A DNA stretch of 26,153 bases from UBA6168 sp964643005 (GTDB lineage Bacteria; Bacteroidota; Bacteroidia; Chitinophagales; Saprospiraceae): contig CAZXQI010000050.1 of the NCBI GenBank assembly GCA_964643005.1, positions 1-26,153 on the forward strand, written 5' to 3'. Below the pieces are notes generated by a model. That model worked only from the letters and a program-made list of their open reading frames with translations, had not been told where the DNA came from and ran no database searches. Positions 1 through 8,333 of this stretch are shown here, piece by piece. Positions within the stretch are counted from its first letter, which is position 1. Each line of letters starts with the position of its first letter. Made by a program: the position numbers and the translations under genes.

Positions 1-963
1 GTCGCCTACCTGCACTTCCGGGCTGCCGCAGGTATCAATGGCCATTTTTTCGATGAGTTGTTCGGTGGTTTCCATCATCCAGAAGTAGTCTTTGTAAGCC
101 ACGTAAAATTCCAGCACGGTGAATTCCGGATTGTGGGTGCGATCCATGCCCTCGTTGCGGAAGTTGCGGCTGAATTCATACACCCAGTCGAATCCTCCGA
201 CGATCAAGCGCTTGAGGTACAGCTCGTTGGCGATGCGCAGGTAGAAGGGCGCATCAAGCGCATTGTGGTGCGTCCTGAAAGGCCGGGCGGCGGCTCCTCC
301 CGGGATGGGCTGTAGCACCGGCGTATCCACCTCGATGGCGCCTCTTGCGTTCAAAAACTCCCTGACGGAGCTAATCATTTTTGTCCGTTTCAGGAAGGTC
401 TCTTTTACTTCCGGATTGACGATCAGATCCACGTAGCGCTGGCGGTACCGCAGTTCGGGGTCGGTAAAGGCGTCGTACACATTGCCTTCGGCGTCCATCT
501 TGACCACCGGCAGCGGGCGCAGCGCCTTGGCCAGCAGCTTTAGCTCCAATACGTGGATGGTAGTCTCGCCGGTTTTGGTAGTAAAAACAAAACCCTTGAC
601 GCCGATGACGTCGCCGATATCTAAGAGTTTCCTGATGAGGGTATCAAAAAATGTATTGTCGCCGTCCTTTTCAAATTCGTTCCGGCGCAGGTAGAGCTGA
701 ATCTTTCCCGTGGAGTCCAGGATATTCATGAACATGGCTTTGCCGGCCTCTCGCTGCGCCATAATGCGACCGGCGACGCAGACTTCCTGGAAGTTGAGGC
801 GATTCTTCGAACCGTCTTCGAGGACTTCTTCCCGATAATTGGCCGCGATGTCGGCGGCGTGAGCATTTACCGGAAAGGCTTCCGGCGGATAAGGGTTGAT
901 GCCTAAGTCTTTAATTTTTTGAAGATTTTCCCTTCTGACCAATTCCTGTTTTGTAAACTGCAT
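1..963 (-). CDS. lysS: Lysyl-tRNA synthetase, class II (C-terminal part outside window)
   Basis: This cytoplasmic enzyme charges tRNA-Lys with lysine using ATP. About 321 N-terminal residues are in the window, from an ATG at 963-961 (MQFTKQELVRREN). The OB-fold anticodon-binding domain lies at roughly residues 55-165 and includes GRIMAQREAGKAMF and LYLRRNE. The class II catalytic core follows: motif 1 around FLNARGAIEVDTPVLQ, then RPFRTHHNALD, LYLKRLIVGGFDWVYEF and motif 2 SRNFRNEGMDRTHNPEFT. These are characteristic of bacterial LysRS. The reading frame is open to the edge with no defect. The gene is transcribed away from the secreted BNR protein, sharing the 465 bp region 964-1428. Identification is by family motifs and is close to certain. 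Confidence 0.97.
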   Translation of the reverse strand, partial: MQFTKQELVRRENLQKIKDLGINPYPPEAFPVNAHAADIAANYREEVLEDGSKNRLNFQEVCVAGRIMAQREAGKAMFMNILDSTGKIQLYLRRNEFEKDGDNTFFDTLIRKLLDIGDVIGVKGFVFTTKTGETTIHVLELKLLAKALRPLPVVKMDAEGNVYDAFTDPELRYRQRYVDLIVNPEVKETFLKRTKMISSVREFLNARGAIEVDTPVLQPIPGGAAARPFRTHHNALDAPFYLRIANELYLKRLIVGGFDWVYEFSRNFRNEGMDRTHNPEFTVLEFYVAYKDYFWMMETTEQLIEKMAIDTCGSPEVQVGD

Positions 964-1164
964 AGTGAAGATTGAATTTTTAAGCCTTTGCAGGTTTTTT
1001 GTAAACTTCTTTTAAGTTATTGAAAATCAGGACTATCCGGTTAGTAGAACCCTGCGTCCGTCTCCCTCAGCTTTTGGGAAGTACAAAAGTAGGGCTTTGC
1101 GGAGTAATTCCCTTTGCAGAAATTCCCTTCAGGGAGATTCGGCGGAAATTCTGTTGTGGAGAAA

Positions 1165-1199
1165 TTTGGACGCCGCCCGGTTTCCTGTTCTTATTTTTG
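1165..1199 (+). promoter_or_regulatory. Bacteroidota-type promoter for the secreted BNR protein
   Basis: A TATTTTTG at 1192-1199 matches the Bacteroidota -7 consensus TAnnTTTG exactly. A TTTG at 1165-1168 could be the -33 element; the 23 bp spacer is at the long end. Transcription would begin near 1206, giving a leader of about 220 nt that contains the tandem repeats before the ATG at 1429. Prediction from consensus only. Confidence 0.5.
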
Positions 1200-1202
1200 C
1201 GA

Positions 1203-1398
1203 CGGGAAATTTATTTTTTCAAAAAGCCCTATTTATAGGGTTCATTTTTTCAAGACTATTTTTCAAAAAGTCTTTTTTTCGGGATTCATTTTTTCAGAAT
1301 CATTTTTAAAAAGCCTTTTTTTACGGGATTCATTTTTTCAGAATCATTTTTAAAAAGTCCTTTTTTTACGGGATTCATTTTTTCAAACCCCATTTTCA
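1203..1398 (+). repeat. Degenerate 44-45 bp AT-rich tandem repeats in the leader of the BNR gene
   Basis: Units begin with CGGGATTCATTTTTTCAGAA at 1280 and 1324, with a partial unit at 1369 (period 44 then 45). Two more diverged units precede them, starting near 1203 and 1238. Each complete unit contains TTTTTCA, a TTTTTAAAAA or TTTTTCAAAAA palindrome and a run of six to eight T. The block ends about 30 bp before the ATG at 1429 and, if the promoter at 1165-1199 is right, is transcribed as untranslated leader. The small reading frames here consist only of Phe/Lys/Ser-rich repeat translation and are not genes. Confidence 0.85.
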
Positions 1399-1428
1399 AG
1401 CCCTCTCTTTTAATTTAAAAAAATAAAC

Positions 1429-4400
1429 ATGTACCATCGGATTCACCATTTCCTTCCTTTCAGTTTTGCGGTTTATTTTCTTCTTTTAAATTTTTGTCTG
1501 CCGGCTCAGACGCAGCGCCTGCATCCTTCGGCGGAGAGCATTGCGCTGGCGCCCTGGTGGGCGCAGGAGATGTATGCAGAGCAGCCCAATGTCTTTGCGG
1601 TGGATAGCGCTTATATGATTTGGCGCAGCGGCCATCCGATGGTAAAGGATCACCATACCCAGTTTTACAAGCACTGGCGGCGGGCGATAGGTAGTTACCT
1701 CTCTCCAGAGGGATATTGGCAGCCCCTGACGCTCGAAGAGGACGAGCAGGCTTTTGGGAAGTGGATGCAGGCTAAGCAGGCTGCGCAGACCCGGAGTCTG
1801 ACTTGGGAAAACCTCGGCCCCTTTAGGACTTTCGCAGATGGGCAGAACAAATTAGTCTCCTGGCAGGTCAATGTCTATTGCTTAGACCAGTCGGCCAGCC
1901 ATCCGAATGTGCTCTACATCGGCACGGAAAACGGACTTGTCTTTAAGACTGACGATGGCGGGGATAACTGGACGCCCATTGCCAGCCATATCAATACCAA
2001 CGCCATCCTGGCGGTGAAGGTGGATCCGGTGAATCCTGATATCGCCTATTTTGCCGACAATCAACGGGTTTACAAGACGGTCAATGGGGGAGGGGACTGG
2101 GAATTATTGCTCTCTGTGGCCAACTTGGAGGCGACGGATATTTCCATCAACCCGGAAAGCCCCGAAATCGTGATGCTGGCTTCGGAAAAAGGACTTTATC
2201 GCTCCACCGACGGCGGCTCCAACTGGAACCAGATTTTTACCCAAAAATGTTGGGATATGGAAACCATGCCGTCCCAACCCAACACTGTTTTTTTATTAAA
2301 AAATAATCCTTCCACGAAGCTCTGCGAGTTTTTCAAATCCACCGACAAAGGAGAAAGCTGGACAAAAATCACCAATGGCTGGATTGACCCCACCGCCAAT
2401 TCCACCGCCAACAATGCCGACGACGGCGCCCGTCTGGCCGTCACCAAAGCAGATCCCAACCGCCTGTACGCCGTCCTGCTTGGTCAGTACAACGATGGAC
2501 TGAACGACAACAACTACCTGGGCGTCTGGCGCAGCGACGATGCGGGGGAAAGCTGGTACCTGCCCAATGCGAATGTAAACGGCGGGCCAGGCGCTCCCTA
2601 TGCCGGAGAACATACCTGCTTAGTCACCTTTTGGTTTGAGAACCAAAACAAATACCCGGGCGCCGCTACTGAATACAATCAGGGATTTTATAACCTCGCC
2701 ATTGACGTGTCTGATTCCGATCCGGACAGGTTTTTAGTGGGATTTTTAAACCTCTTTAAATCCGAGGACGGCGGGGCTACTTTCAAACAATGGGGCGGCT
2801 ACGGCGGCGGTCCCGGCTGGCAACACCCTGATATTCAGGATATTGACATCAACGACGACGAGGTGTGGGTCAGTTCCGACGGCGGACTGAACAAGTACAG
2901 CTCCAATTTTGGCAGCCATAATTCCAGAAATGTGGGCGTCGCCGGTTCTGATTTTTGGGGCTTCGACATGGGCTGGAATGAGGACGTGATGACGGGAGGC
3001 CGCTATCACAACGGCAATACGGCGACTATCTACGGTACCTATCCCGATGGCGGGTTCATCCGCTTAGGCGGGGCTGAGGCTACGACGGGCTACGTGCATC
3101 CCGCAGGCGGGCGCAAGGTGATGCACTCGGACATAGACCCGCTGATTTTGCCGACGACGGTGACGGGGCAGCTTTCGGGTTTTAGTTTTTCGAGTTACCC
3201 CAACGAGGGCTATGCGGGCAACAACGAAAATAGCTCGGAGATCGAACCCGACCCGCGCTGCTATAACCACCTGTATCTCGGTCAGCAGCATAGGCTGCAA
3301 AAGTCAGAAGACGGCGGCCTTTCCTGGAAAACGCTGGCAGTCTTCGGGAATAACGAAACCCAGATCGTCACGGGAATCGAAATCAGCCGCAGCAATCCGG
3401 ATGTTATCTACTGCGTGCAGAACCAAAACACTTCCCGTCTGTGGAAGTCGGTCAATGGCGGGCAGGATTTTGCGCAGACTGCCAATCCGCCCGGAGCGGT
3501 CAAAGGCGCCTTTATAACGCTGGATCCCTTGGATGAAAACCACCTTTGGCTGGCCTGGAGCAAGGGCGGCGACGACTTCAATAAGGTTTTTGAGACAACA
3601 GACGGTGGCGCCAGCTGGACGAATCTGACGACATCCACGCTCAACGGCCATTTTGTAGAACAAATCCTCCACATCGGCGGGACGGACGGCGGGGTCTATC
3701 TGGCTTCTAATCTGGGTGTTTTTTACAGGAATCACAGCGAGCCTGACTGGATTCCCGTCTCGGACGGGCTGCCGGCCAAAGCGGCGGTCAACCGGATGCT
3801 GCCCTTTTACGCCAAAAGCAAAGTGCGCATCGCCTCCTATGGCAGGGGAATCTGGCAATCCGATCTTTTTGAAATGCCGACCCAGATGGTGGTGCAGCCT
3901 ACGGTGGATAAACTCGTCGCCAACTGCGCGAGAGATACGTTTTACTTTGACGATTACAGCATGGTGGATCACAGCATTAGCAACTGGCAGTGGTCTTTTG
4001 AACCGGCGCCGCAATACCTGAGCGGCTCTGACCTGCGCAATCCGAAGGTCGTCTTTGGCAGTCCGGGCGAGTACACCGCCACGATGACTCTGAACGGCGC
4101 TTCCAAAAGCCTGCTGGTAAAAGTCAACTCTGCCTGCGAGGCGGAAAAGGTACCCGGTCTGGCTCTCCAATTGAACGGAACTTCCGACCATGCCATCGCT
4201 CTCGGCAACCTCCACCTGAACTCCAACACGGTCACGATTAGCTGCTGGATAAAGGCCGATGCAGTGCAAAACGACCGGGCGGCCATCGTCTTTGCGAGGG
4301 GCGGGAGCACGACGGCGGGTATTGGATTCAGCACCGGCCTCGACCTGAGCTACCATTGGAAGGGCAATGAGTGGTGGTGGGAATCCGGCCTGACGGCGAC

Positions 4401-5763
4401 ACCCAACGAATGGGCGCATGTAGCCTTAGTAATTGCCCCCAACTCGACCACGATTTACCTGAATGGCGTCGGCTCCACAAATTTTGTGAACAATGAACCG
4501 GAGGCTTTCGATTCGCCCATCATCATCGGCTGGGATCCCAACAGCAACAGCCGTCGCTTCAGAGGACTGGTAGATGAGGTGGCGATTTGGAACAGGGCGC
4601 TCACACAGGAGGAGGTGCGGGAACTGATGCACCTGACCAAAGTACCCGCAGACCAGCCGGATTTAGTGGGCTATTATCAGTTCAACGAACAGGAGGGACA
4701 GGTGTTAGACCGCAGGGGCGCCAACCACCTTGCCATGGTGGGCAATGCAGGCCGCACTACCTCGACGGGGCCTTTTGGCGGCGGGGTGAGCGCACGCTTG
4801 TCGGTGGAGGCGGCGGGGACATATACTTTCGGCGAAACGGGTCTGACTATCAGTTTCCCCGATGGCGGCATTCTGCCCGGGGGGGAATTGGTCGCCAGCC
4901 GCCTCGACCTCGATCCCGACCAGTTGCCGAATGCCTCGCCCCACAGTCAGTCGTACTGGGTCGTGGACAACTACGGCGGCAATTTTCTCTTTGATGCGCC
5001 TGAGTACGTCCGCTTTGACGCTTATGGCAATATTCCGCCGGGTAGCGCAGGCGCGGAGGATTTTGTGCTGTACACCAGAGGCCCCTTCGAGGATGGCGAT
5101 TCCTGGGGCAATCCCTTAGACAAGGGCGATGTGCTGACTACCGGAACCAGCGGCTCAGTCACATTTTCAGAGGGCAATGACATCGAGTTTTTTGGGCAGT
5201 ATGTCATCATGCAGGAAACCACGACCGACGTGGACGACTGGCAAAACTTCCAGGCTGCGCTTCAGGCGGGTAACTCCGTCCGGCTGTACTGGAGTTTGCA
5301 GCAGACTGCCCTTACGGCTTATTTTATTTTGGAAAAAAGTTCCGACGGCCTTGATTATCAGTTTTTTAAAAAAATATATGCCCGTACTGGGAACGGCGTT
5401 CAGCATTATCAGACTATTGACGCTGAACCGTTCAGGGGCCAGAATTTTTACCGGCTCTCACGAATAGACGCTCAGGGGAATACGACTTTCTCAGCCGTCC
5501 GTCGGCTCGTGGTGGATGCTCAGGCCGGCGACTGGACGATTTTTCCCAATCCGGTTTCGACAGGCCAGCCGCTGGAGATTTCTACCGGTTTGCAGGAGGA
5601 ATACCGGCTTTTGTTTTATGATGCCAAAGGCAGGGTTTTGTTGGACAGGAGGTTGCGTGGCAATTCTCGTCTGGAGGGTTTGGATTTGCAACCGGGGGTA
5701 TATGGGTATCATGTGATTGCCGGTGGGCGGAGGTGGATGGGTAAAATGGTGGTGGGGGATTGA
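1429..5763 (+). CDS. Giant secreted BNR/Asp-box protein with PKD, LamG-like domain and T9SS sorting tail
   Basis: A 1444-residue extracellular or cell-surface protein. A signal peptide covers residues 1-27 (hydrophobic FSFAVYFLLLNFCLPAQ). A beta-propeller region of VPS10/sialidase type follows, with Asp-box repeats near residues 174 (DDGGDNW), 221, 260 (TDGGSNW), 304, 369, 445, 626, 674 and 724 (TDGGASW). A PKD-like segment lies near 850-895 (PGEYTATMTLNG), and a LamG/concanavalin A-like domain near 911-1075 (LALQLNGTSDHAIALG, VEDEV-type end 'LVDEVAIWNRALT'). The last about 75 residues form a T9SS type A sorting domain (WTIFPNPVSTGQPLEI, then YDAKGRVL and LDLQPGVYGYHV). It is expected to be exported by Sec and then T9SS. 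No sialidase RIP motif was seen, so enzymatic activity is unproven; binding or adhesion is equally possible. It stands alone between lysS (divergent) and the monooxygenase (convergent). Confidence 0.93.
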   Translation: MYHRIHHFLPFSFAVYFLLLNFCLPAQTQRLHPSAESIALAPWWAQEMYAEQPNVFAVDSAYMIWRSGHPMVKDHHTQFYKHWRRAIGSYLSPEGYWQPLTLEEDEQAFGKWMQAKQAAQTRSLTWENLGPFRTFADGQNKLVSWQVNVYCLDQSASHPNVLYIGTENGLVFKTDDGGDNWTPIASHINTNAILAVKVDPVNPDIAYFADNQRVYKTVNGGGDWELLLSVANLEATDISINPESPEIVMLASEKGLYRSTDGGSNWNQIFTQKCWDMETMPSQPNTVFLLKNNPSTKLCEFFKSTDKGESWTKITNGWIDPTANSTANNADDGARLAVTKADPNRLYAVLLGQYNDGLNDNNYLGVWRSDDAGESWYLPNANVNGGPGAPYAGEHTCLVTFWFENQNKYPGAATEYNQGFYNLAIDVSDSDPDRFLVGFLNLFKSEDGGATFKQWGGYGGGPGWQHPDIQDIDINDDEVWVSSDGGLNKYSSNFGSHNSRNVGVAGSDFWGFDMGWNEDVMTGGRYHNGNTATIYGTYPDGGFIRLGGAEATTGYVHPAGGRKVMHSDIDPLILPTTVTGQLSGFSFSSYPNEGYAGNNENSSEIEPDPRCYNHLYLGQQHRLQKSEDGGLSWKTLAVFGNNETQIVTGIEISRSNPDVIYCVQNQNTSRLWKSVNGGQDFAQTANPPGAVKGAFITLDPLDENHLWLAWSKGGDDFNKVFETTDGGASWTNLTTSTLNGHFVEQILHIGGTDGGVYLASNLGVFYRNHSEPDWIPVSDGLPAKAAVNRMLPFYAKSKVRIASYGRGIWQSDLFEMPTQMVVQPTVDKLVANCARDTFYFDDYSMVDHSISNWQWSFEPAPQYLSGSDLRNPKVVFGSPGEYTATMTLNGASKSLLVKVNSACEAEKVPGLALQLNGTSDHAIALGNLHLNSNTVTISCWIKADAVQNDRAAIVFARGGSTTAGIGFSTGLDLSYHWKGNEWWWESGLTATPNEWAHVALVIAPNSTTIYLNGVGSTNFVNNEPEAFDSPIIIGWDPNSNSRRFRGLVDEVAIWNRALTQEEVRELMHLTKVPADQPDLVGYYQFNEQEGQVLDRRGANHLAMVGNAGRTTSTGPFGGGVSARLSVEAAGTYTFGETGLTISFPDGGILPGGELVASRLDLDPDQLPNASPHSQSYWVVDNYGGNFLFDAPEYVRFDAYGNIPPGSAGAEDFVLYTRGPFEDGDSWGNPLDKGDVLTTGTSGSVTFSEGNDIEFFGQYVIMQETTTDVDDWQNFQAALQAGNSVRLYWSLQQTALTAYFILEKSSDGLDYQFFKKIYARTGNGVQHYQTIDAEPFRGQNFYRLSRIDAQGNTTFSAVRRLVVDAQAGDWTIFPNPVSTGQPLEISTGLQEEYRLLFYDAKGRVLLDRRLRGNSRLEGLDLQPGVYGYHVIAGGRRWMGKMVVGD

Positions 5764-5852
5764 TTTCCCGGGCTTTTCCGTGGATGATTTTTGACGAAGG
5801 AACAATTAACCCGAATTCACTTCGGATCTGATGGAGATTTTTTGTGGGAAGA

Positions 5853-5964
5853 AAACAAAAATCGGCTCTCGCCCGCCTTTTATCGTCCATCTATTCCAGC
5901 GCTCTTTTGGCGTCCCTTCTCACTTTGATTTGAGATATAAGATAGATGATTTATGGTTTTAGAC
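5853..5964 (-). repeat. Dispersed repeat R1, inverted copy
   Basis: Read on the minus strand, this runs GTCTAAAACCATAAATCATC, then ATCTTATATCTCAAATCAAA, then GACGCCAAAAGAGCGC and AATAGATGGACGATAAAAGG. The first half matches 18951-19000 and the second half matches 18861-18927 with only a few mismatches. Noncoding, at the 3' side of the BNR gene. Confidence 0.85.
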
Positions 5965-6007
5965 GGCGTAGAAGAGCGCCTATATTGAATCGTCTATCGG
6001 GAGGGAG

Positions 6008-6062
6008 AAATGCTTATACTCGAAGGTAAAGCCCGGACTTTTGTGCTGGCTCCTGGCGGGGT
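6008..6062 (+). repeat. Dispersed repeat R2, copy 1
   Basis: GAAATGCTTATACT then GAAGGTAAAGCCC and TGTGCTGGCTCCTGGCG align with 23250-23304 (GAAATGCCTATACT, GAAGATAAAGCCC, TGTGCAGACTCCCGGCG) at roughly 80% identity by eye. Both copies lie just downstream of gene 3' ends. Confidence 0.75.
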
Positions 6063-6102
6063 GCTGCGGAGTGCGCATATTTTTTTTGGAATAAGACATC
6101 AG

Positions 6103-6163
6103 ACAACAAGGGGCTGCCAAACCTGAGAATTATTTGTCTTTTAGGTTCGGCAGCTTTTGTTGT
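6103..6163 (-). terminator. Long hairpin between convergent genes (probable terminator or 3'-end structure)
   Basis: The arms are GGGGCTGCCAAACCT (6110-6124) and AGGTTCGGCAGC (6143-6154), with one mismatch. They extend through a GG/TT step into ACAACAA/TTGTTGT, with an 18 nt loop. It sits 10 bp beyond the stop codon of the monooxygenase gene. There is no classical U-tract on the minus strand, so termination is inferred from position. Confidence 0.55.
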
Positions 6164-6172
6164 ATAGCGTGT

Positions 6173-7192
6173 TTATCTCCAGCCTAATGCGGGAGCTATG
6201 TGCTCCAGGATGGCGGAGAGTACGTGTATGTTGTAGTCAACGCCTAAGGTGCTGGGAATGGTCAGCAGGAGGGTATCCGCTTCTTTGATGGCCTCGTCCT
6301 GTTCGAGTTGCCTGATGAGTTCATCCGGGGCGGCGGCGTAGCTTCTTCCAAAGATGGAGCGCGTATTGTCGATGAAGCCTACCTGATCGCTGCGATTAGC
6401 TTCGTGACCAAAGTAATAGCGGTCGGTTTCATTGACTAAGGCGAAGATGGAGCGACTGACAGAGACCCGGGGTTCGCGCCGGTGGCCGGCTTTCTTCCAG
6501 GCTTCTTTGTAGGCTCTGATTTGCTCCGCCTGCTGTACGTGAAATGGCTTGTCGCTCTCGTCGGTTTTTAAGGTGGAGCTTTGAAGGTTCATACCGTTTT
6601 CTGCCGCCCATACGGCGGTGGAATTGGAGGCCGAACCCCACCAGATCCGATCGCGGAGACCGGGCGAATATGGCTCTAAGCGCAGGAGGCCAGGAGGATT
6701 GGGAAACATGGGGTTGGGATTGGGCTGCGCAAAGCCTAAGCCGTTTAATCTTTCCAGAAAAGTCAAAGCGGTGCGCCTCGCCATGCCGGAATCGTATTCG
6801 CCTTCATTGGGTTCGTAGCCGAAATAGCGCCAGCCGTCAATCACCTGTTCGGGCGAACCTCTGCTGATACCCAATTGCAATCGCCCGCCAGAAATCAAGT
6901 CGGCGGCGGCGGCATTTTCTACCATGTACAGCGGGTTTTCATAGCGCATGTCTATGACTCCTGTACCAATTTCAATCTTGCTGGTTTTGGCTGCGATGGC
7001 GGATAGTAGTGGAAAGGGCGAACCCAACTGGGCGGCAAAGTGGTGTACCCTGAAATAGGCGCCGTTTATGCCGATTTCTTCCGCAGCTACCGCCAGGTCA
7101 ATGGACTGTAGCAATGCGTCGCCTCCCGAACGGGTTTTGTAAGACGGGTGATTGCCCCAGTGCCCAAAAGATAAAAATCCAATCTTTTTCAT
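6173..7192 (-). CDS. LLM-class flavin-dependent oxidoreductase (luciferase-like monooxygenase)
   Basis: A 339-residue cytoplasmic protein of the bacterial luciferase-like TIM-barrel family, which uses reduced FMN (or F420 in some relatives) with an oxygen or hydride-transfer step. Family features are an N-terminal strand KIGFLSFGHWG, DLAVAAEEIGINGAYFRVHHF near residues 33-52, LLSAIAAKTSKIEIGTGVI near 62-80, the conserved NPLYMVENAAAADLISGGRL with ISRGSPEQVIDG around 85-120, and WWGSASNSTAVWAAENGMNL near 195-214. Length is normal and the start ATG follows an A-rich stretch. The frame is intact. The substrate cannot be told from sequence. The gene is monocistronic, with a hairpin just after its stop codon. 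Confidence 0.92.
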   Translation of the reverse strand: MKKIGFLSFGHWGNHPSYKTRSGGDALLQSIDLAVAAEEIGINGAYFRVHHFAAQLGSPFPLLSAIAAKTSKIEIGTGVIDMRYENPLYMVENAAAADLISGGRLQLGISRGSPEQVIDGWRYFGYEPNEGEYDSGMARRTALTFLERLNGLGFAQPNPNPMFPNPPGLLRLEPYSPGLRDRIWWGSASNSTAVWAAENGMNLQSSTLKTDESDKPFHVQQAEQIRAYKEAWKKAGHRREPRVSVSRSIFALVNETDRYYFGHEANRSDQVGFIDNTRSIFGRSYAAAPDELIRQLEQDEAIKEADTLLLTIPSTLGVDYNIHVLSAILEHIAPALGWR

Positions 7193-7660
7193 TTTTTTTG
7201 TGTCTGATTAATTCTTTGAGTATTAAGCGGTTACTCAGGGTTTGGCGAATACCCGGACGGGGAGTTCCCGAAGGCGATTTTCACCGGAAGGGAAAATGAA
7301 TCTACATCCATTTCGGATTTGGAGCAGATTTGAAGCGGTTTTTTTTTAACTGAATTTCATCCTGAAGGTTCCACTCTGATGACAGTTGAACTTCTTTGCT
7401 GTCATTCCCCTCGGGGTTTATCAATAACCGATGAGTTGATGCGAAGTTGAGGCGCAGGGTAGAAATGAGCGGGGGCGTCCTGCGGCGCCTTTGTAAATCC
7501 GGGAAGATAAATGGCTCAGAGCGGGGAGGGCTGCCTGGGGTAACTGGAAAAGAAAGTTTTGCGTTTAGAGCTATGCGATTTTCTCCGGAGGGGCTTCCCG
7601 TGGATTTATACCTTTCCTAAAAATTCACAACAGGGGGTACTTCTGAATTTCAGCCCCTGG
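7193..7660. other. Intergenic region, nothing identified
   Basis: About 470 bp separate the monooxygenase start from the end of the TRIC gene. I see no plausible coding frame, no clear TAnnTTTG promoter and no match to the other repeats in the window. One short hairpin (TGACAG/CTGTCA near 7379-7404) is unremarkable. GC content is like the surrounding genes. Confidence 0.5.
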
Positions 7661-8296
7661 TCAGGATTCATCCTGCCCTTTTGAATAGACGGGCAGGTTC
7701 CAGTGGAAGCGGAGAGCCAGTATTCGCAGAGTGAAGCAGGTTGCGAGTGCGATGATGGAAACCCAGTCGTCGGACAGTCGGTCGAGGTAGTTTCCCAGTA
7801 CCATAATCGAGGCTCCCAGAATAGCGGCTGAGGCATAAATTTCCTTTTCTAAAATGACGGGTATCCGGTTGAGCAGGATGTCGCGCAATACGCCGCCGCC
7901 AACAGCCGTGATGCCGCCCAGCAGAATGGCTACTTCCGCATTGTGACCAAAAGCTAAGCTCTTTTGTGCGCCGGTTACGGCAAACAGGGACAGTCCCAGC
8001 GCATCAAAGAACAATACGGGGCGGTTTAATTTCTCAATCCAGGGGTAAAACCATATTGTCAGGATAACGGCAAACATGGCCACCGCCAAATAACTCCAGT
8101 TGGATAAGCCCGCGGGAGGGATGGCGCCAATGCAGATATCGCGGATAAGACCTCCTCCACAAGCCACCGTGAAGGCAATGACATTGATGCCAAATAAATC
8201 AAGCCCCCGACGCTTTGCAGCGGTGGCGCCGCTTATGGCAAATGCGAAGGTACCTGCAAGGTCGAGGAAGAAATATAGTGAATGCAACTTGTCCAT
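7661..8296 (-). CDS. TRIC cation channel / UPF0126 (YicG-YadS type) membrane protein
   Basis: A 211-residue inner-membrane protein with about six to seven hydrophobic helices arranged as two related three-helix halves. Family signatures occur twice: LDLAGTFAFAISGATAAKRRGLD followed by GGGLIRDICIG, and FDALGLSLFAVTGAQKSL followed by GGGVLRDILLNRIP. The glycine-rich GGG-x-x-RD motif is the hallmark of the prokaryotic TRIC family of homotrimeric cation channels. The conserved part begins at LYFFLDLAGT. The first six codons (MDKLHS) and the ATG lie in sequence that resembles an insertion-sequence leader ending at 8333 (see findings). The protein itself looks full length and intact. The true physiological ion is unknown. 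Confidence 0.9.
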   Translation of the reverse strand: MDKLHSLYFFLDLAGTFAFAISGATAAKRRGLDLFGINVIAFTVACGGGLIRDICIGAIPPAGLSNWSYLAVAMFAVILTIWFYPWIEKLNRPVLFFDALGLSLFAVTGAQKSLAFGHNAEVAILLGGITAVGGGVLRDILLNRIPVILEKEIYASAAILGASIMVLGNYLDRLSDDWVSIIALATCFTLRILALRFHWNLPVYSKGQDES

Positions 8297-8333
8297 CTTA
8301 TGCCTGACTGTCTAAATTTTGGGGAGTAGCTCA
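8278..8333 (-). mobile_element. Solo IS3-family terminal fragment
   Basis: Read on the minus strand from 8333: TGAGCTACTCCCCAAAATTT, then AGACAGTCAGGCATAAG, continuing into AAGTTGCATTCAC. The same order occurs from 13457 (TGAACTACTCCCCAAAATTT, AACAGTAGGCATAAG, AAGTTGCAATTTCAC), where an IS3-type orfA follows. The outer end abuts a broken ATPase gene; the transposase body is gone and the TRIC gene begins inside the homologous stretch. Confidence 0.8.

Larger units (their letters stand above)
5764..6102. other. Intergenic region made largely of dispersed-repeat copies
   Basis: No gene is visible. It contains one copy of the approximately 110 bp repeat also found at 18861-19060 (here 5853-5964, inverted) and one copy of a roughly 55 bp repeat also found at 23250-23304 (here 6008-6062). 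It lies between two convergent genes, a typical place for such elements. Confidence 0.7.

Noticed and set aside
1020..1353. Three overlapping small plus-strand frames in the lysS-BNR gap
   Set aside because: They are translations of the T-rich tandem repeats (Phe/Ser/Lys runs) with no independent support.
3304..4419. 371-codon open frame on the minus strand inside the BNR protein gene
   Set aside because: The plus-strand gene has clear domains throughout this stretch. The antisense frame is Arg/Gly-rich, without any recognisable motif, and is a shadow of GC-rich codon use.
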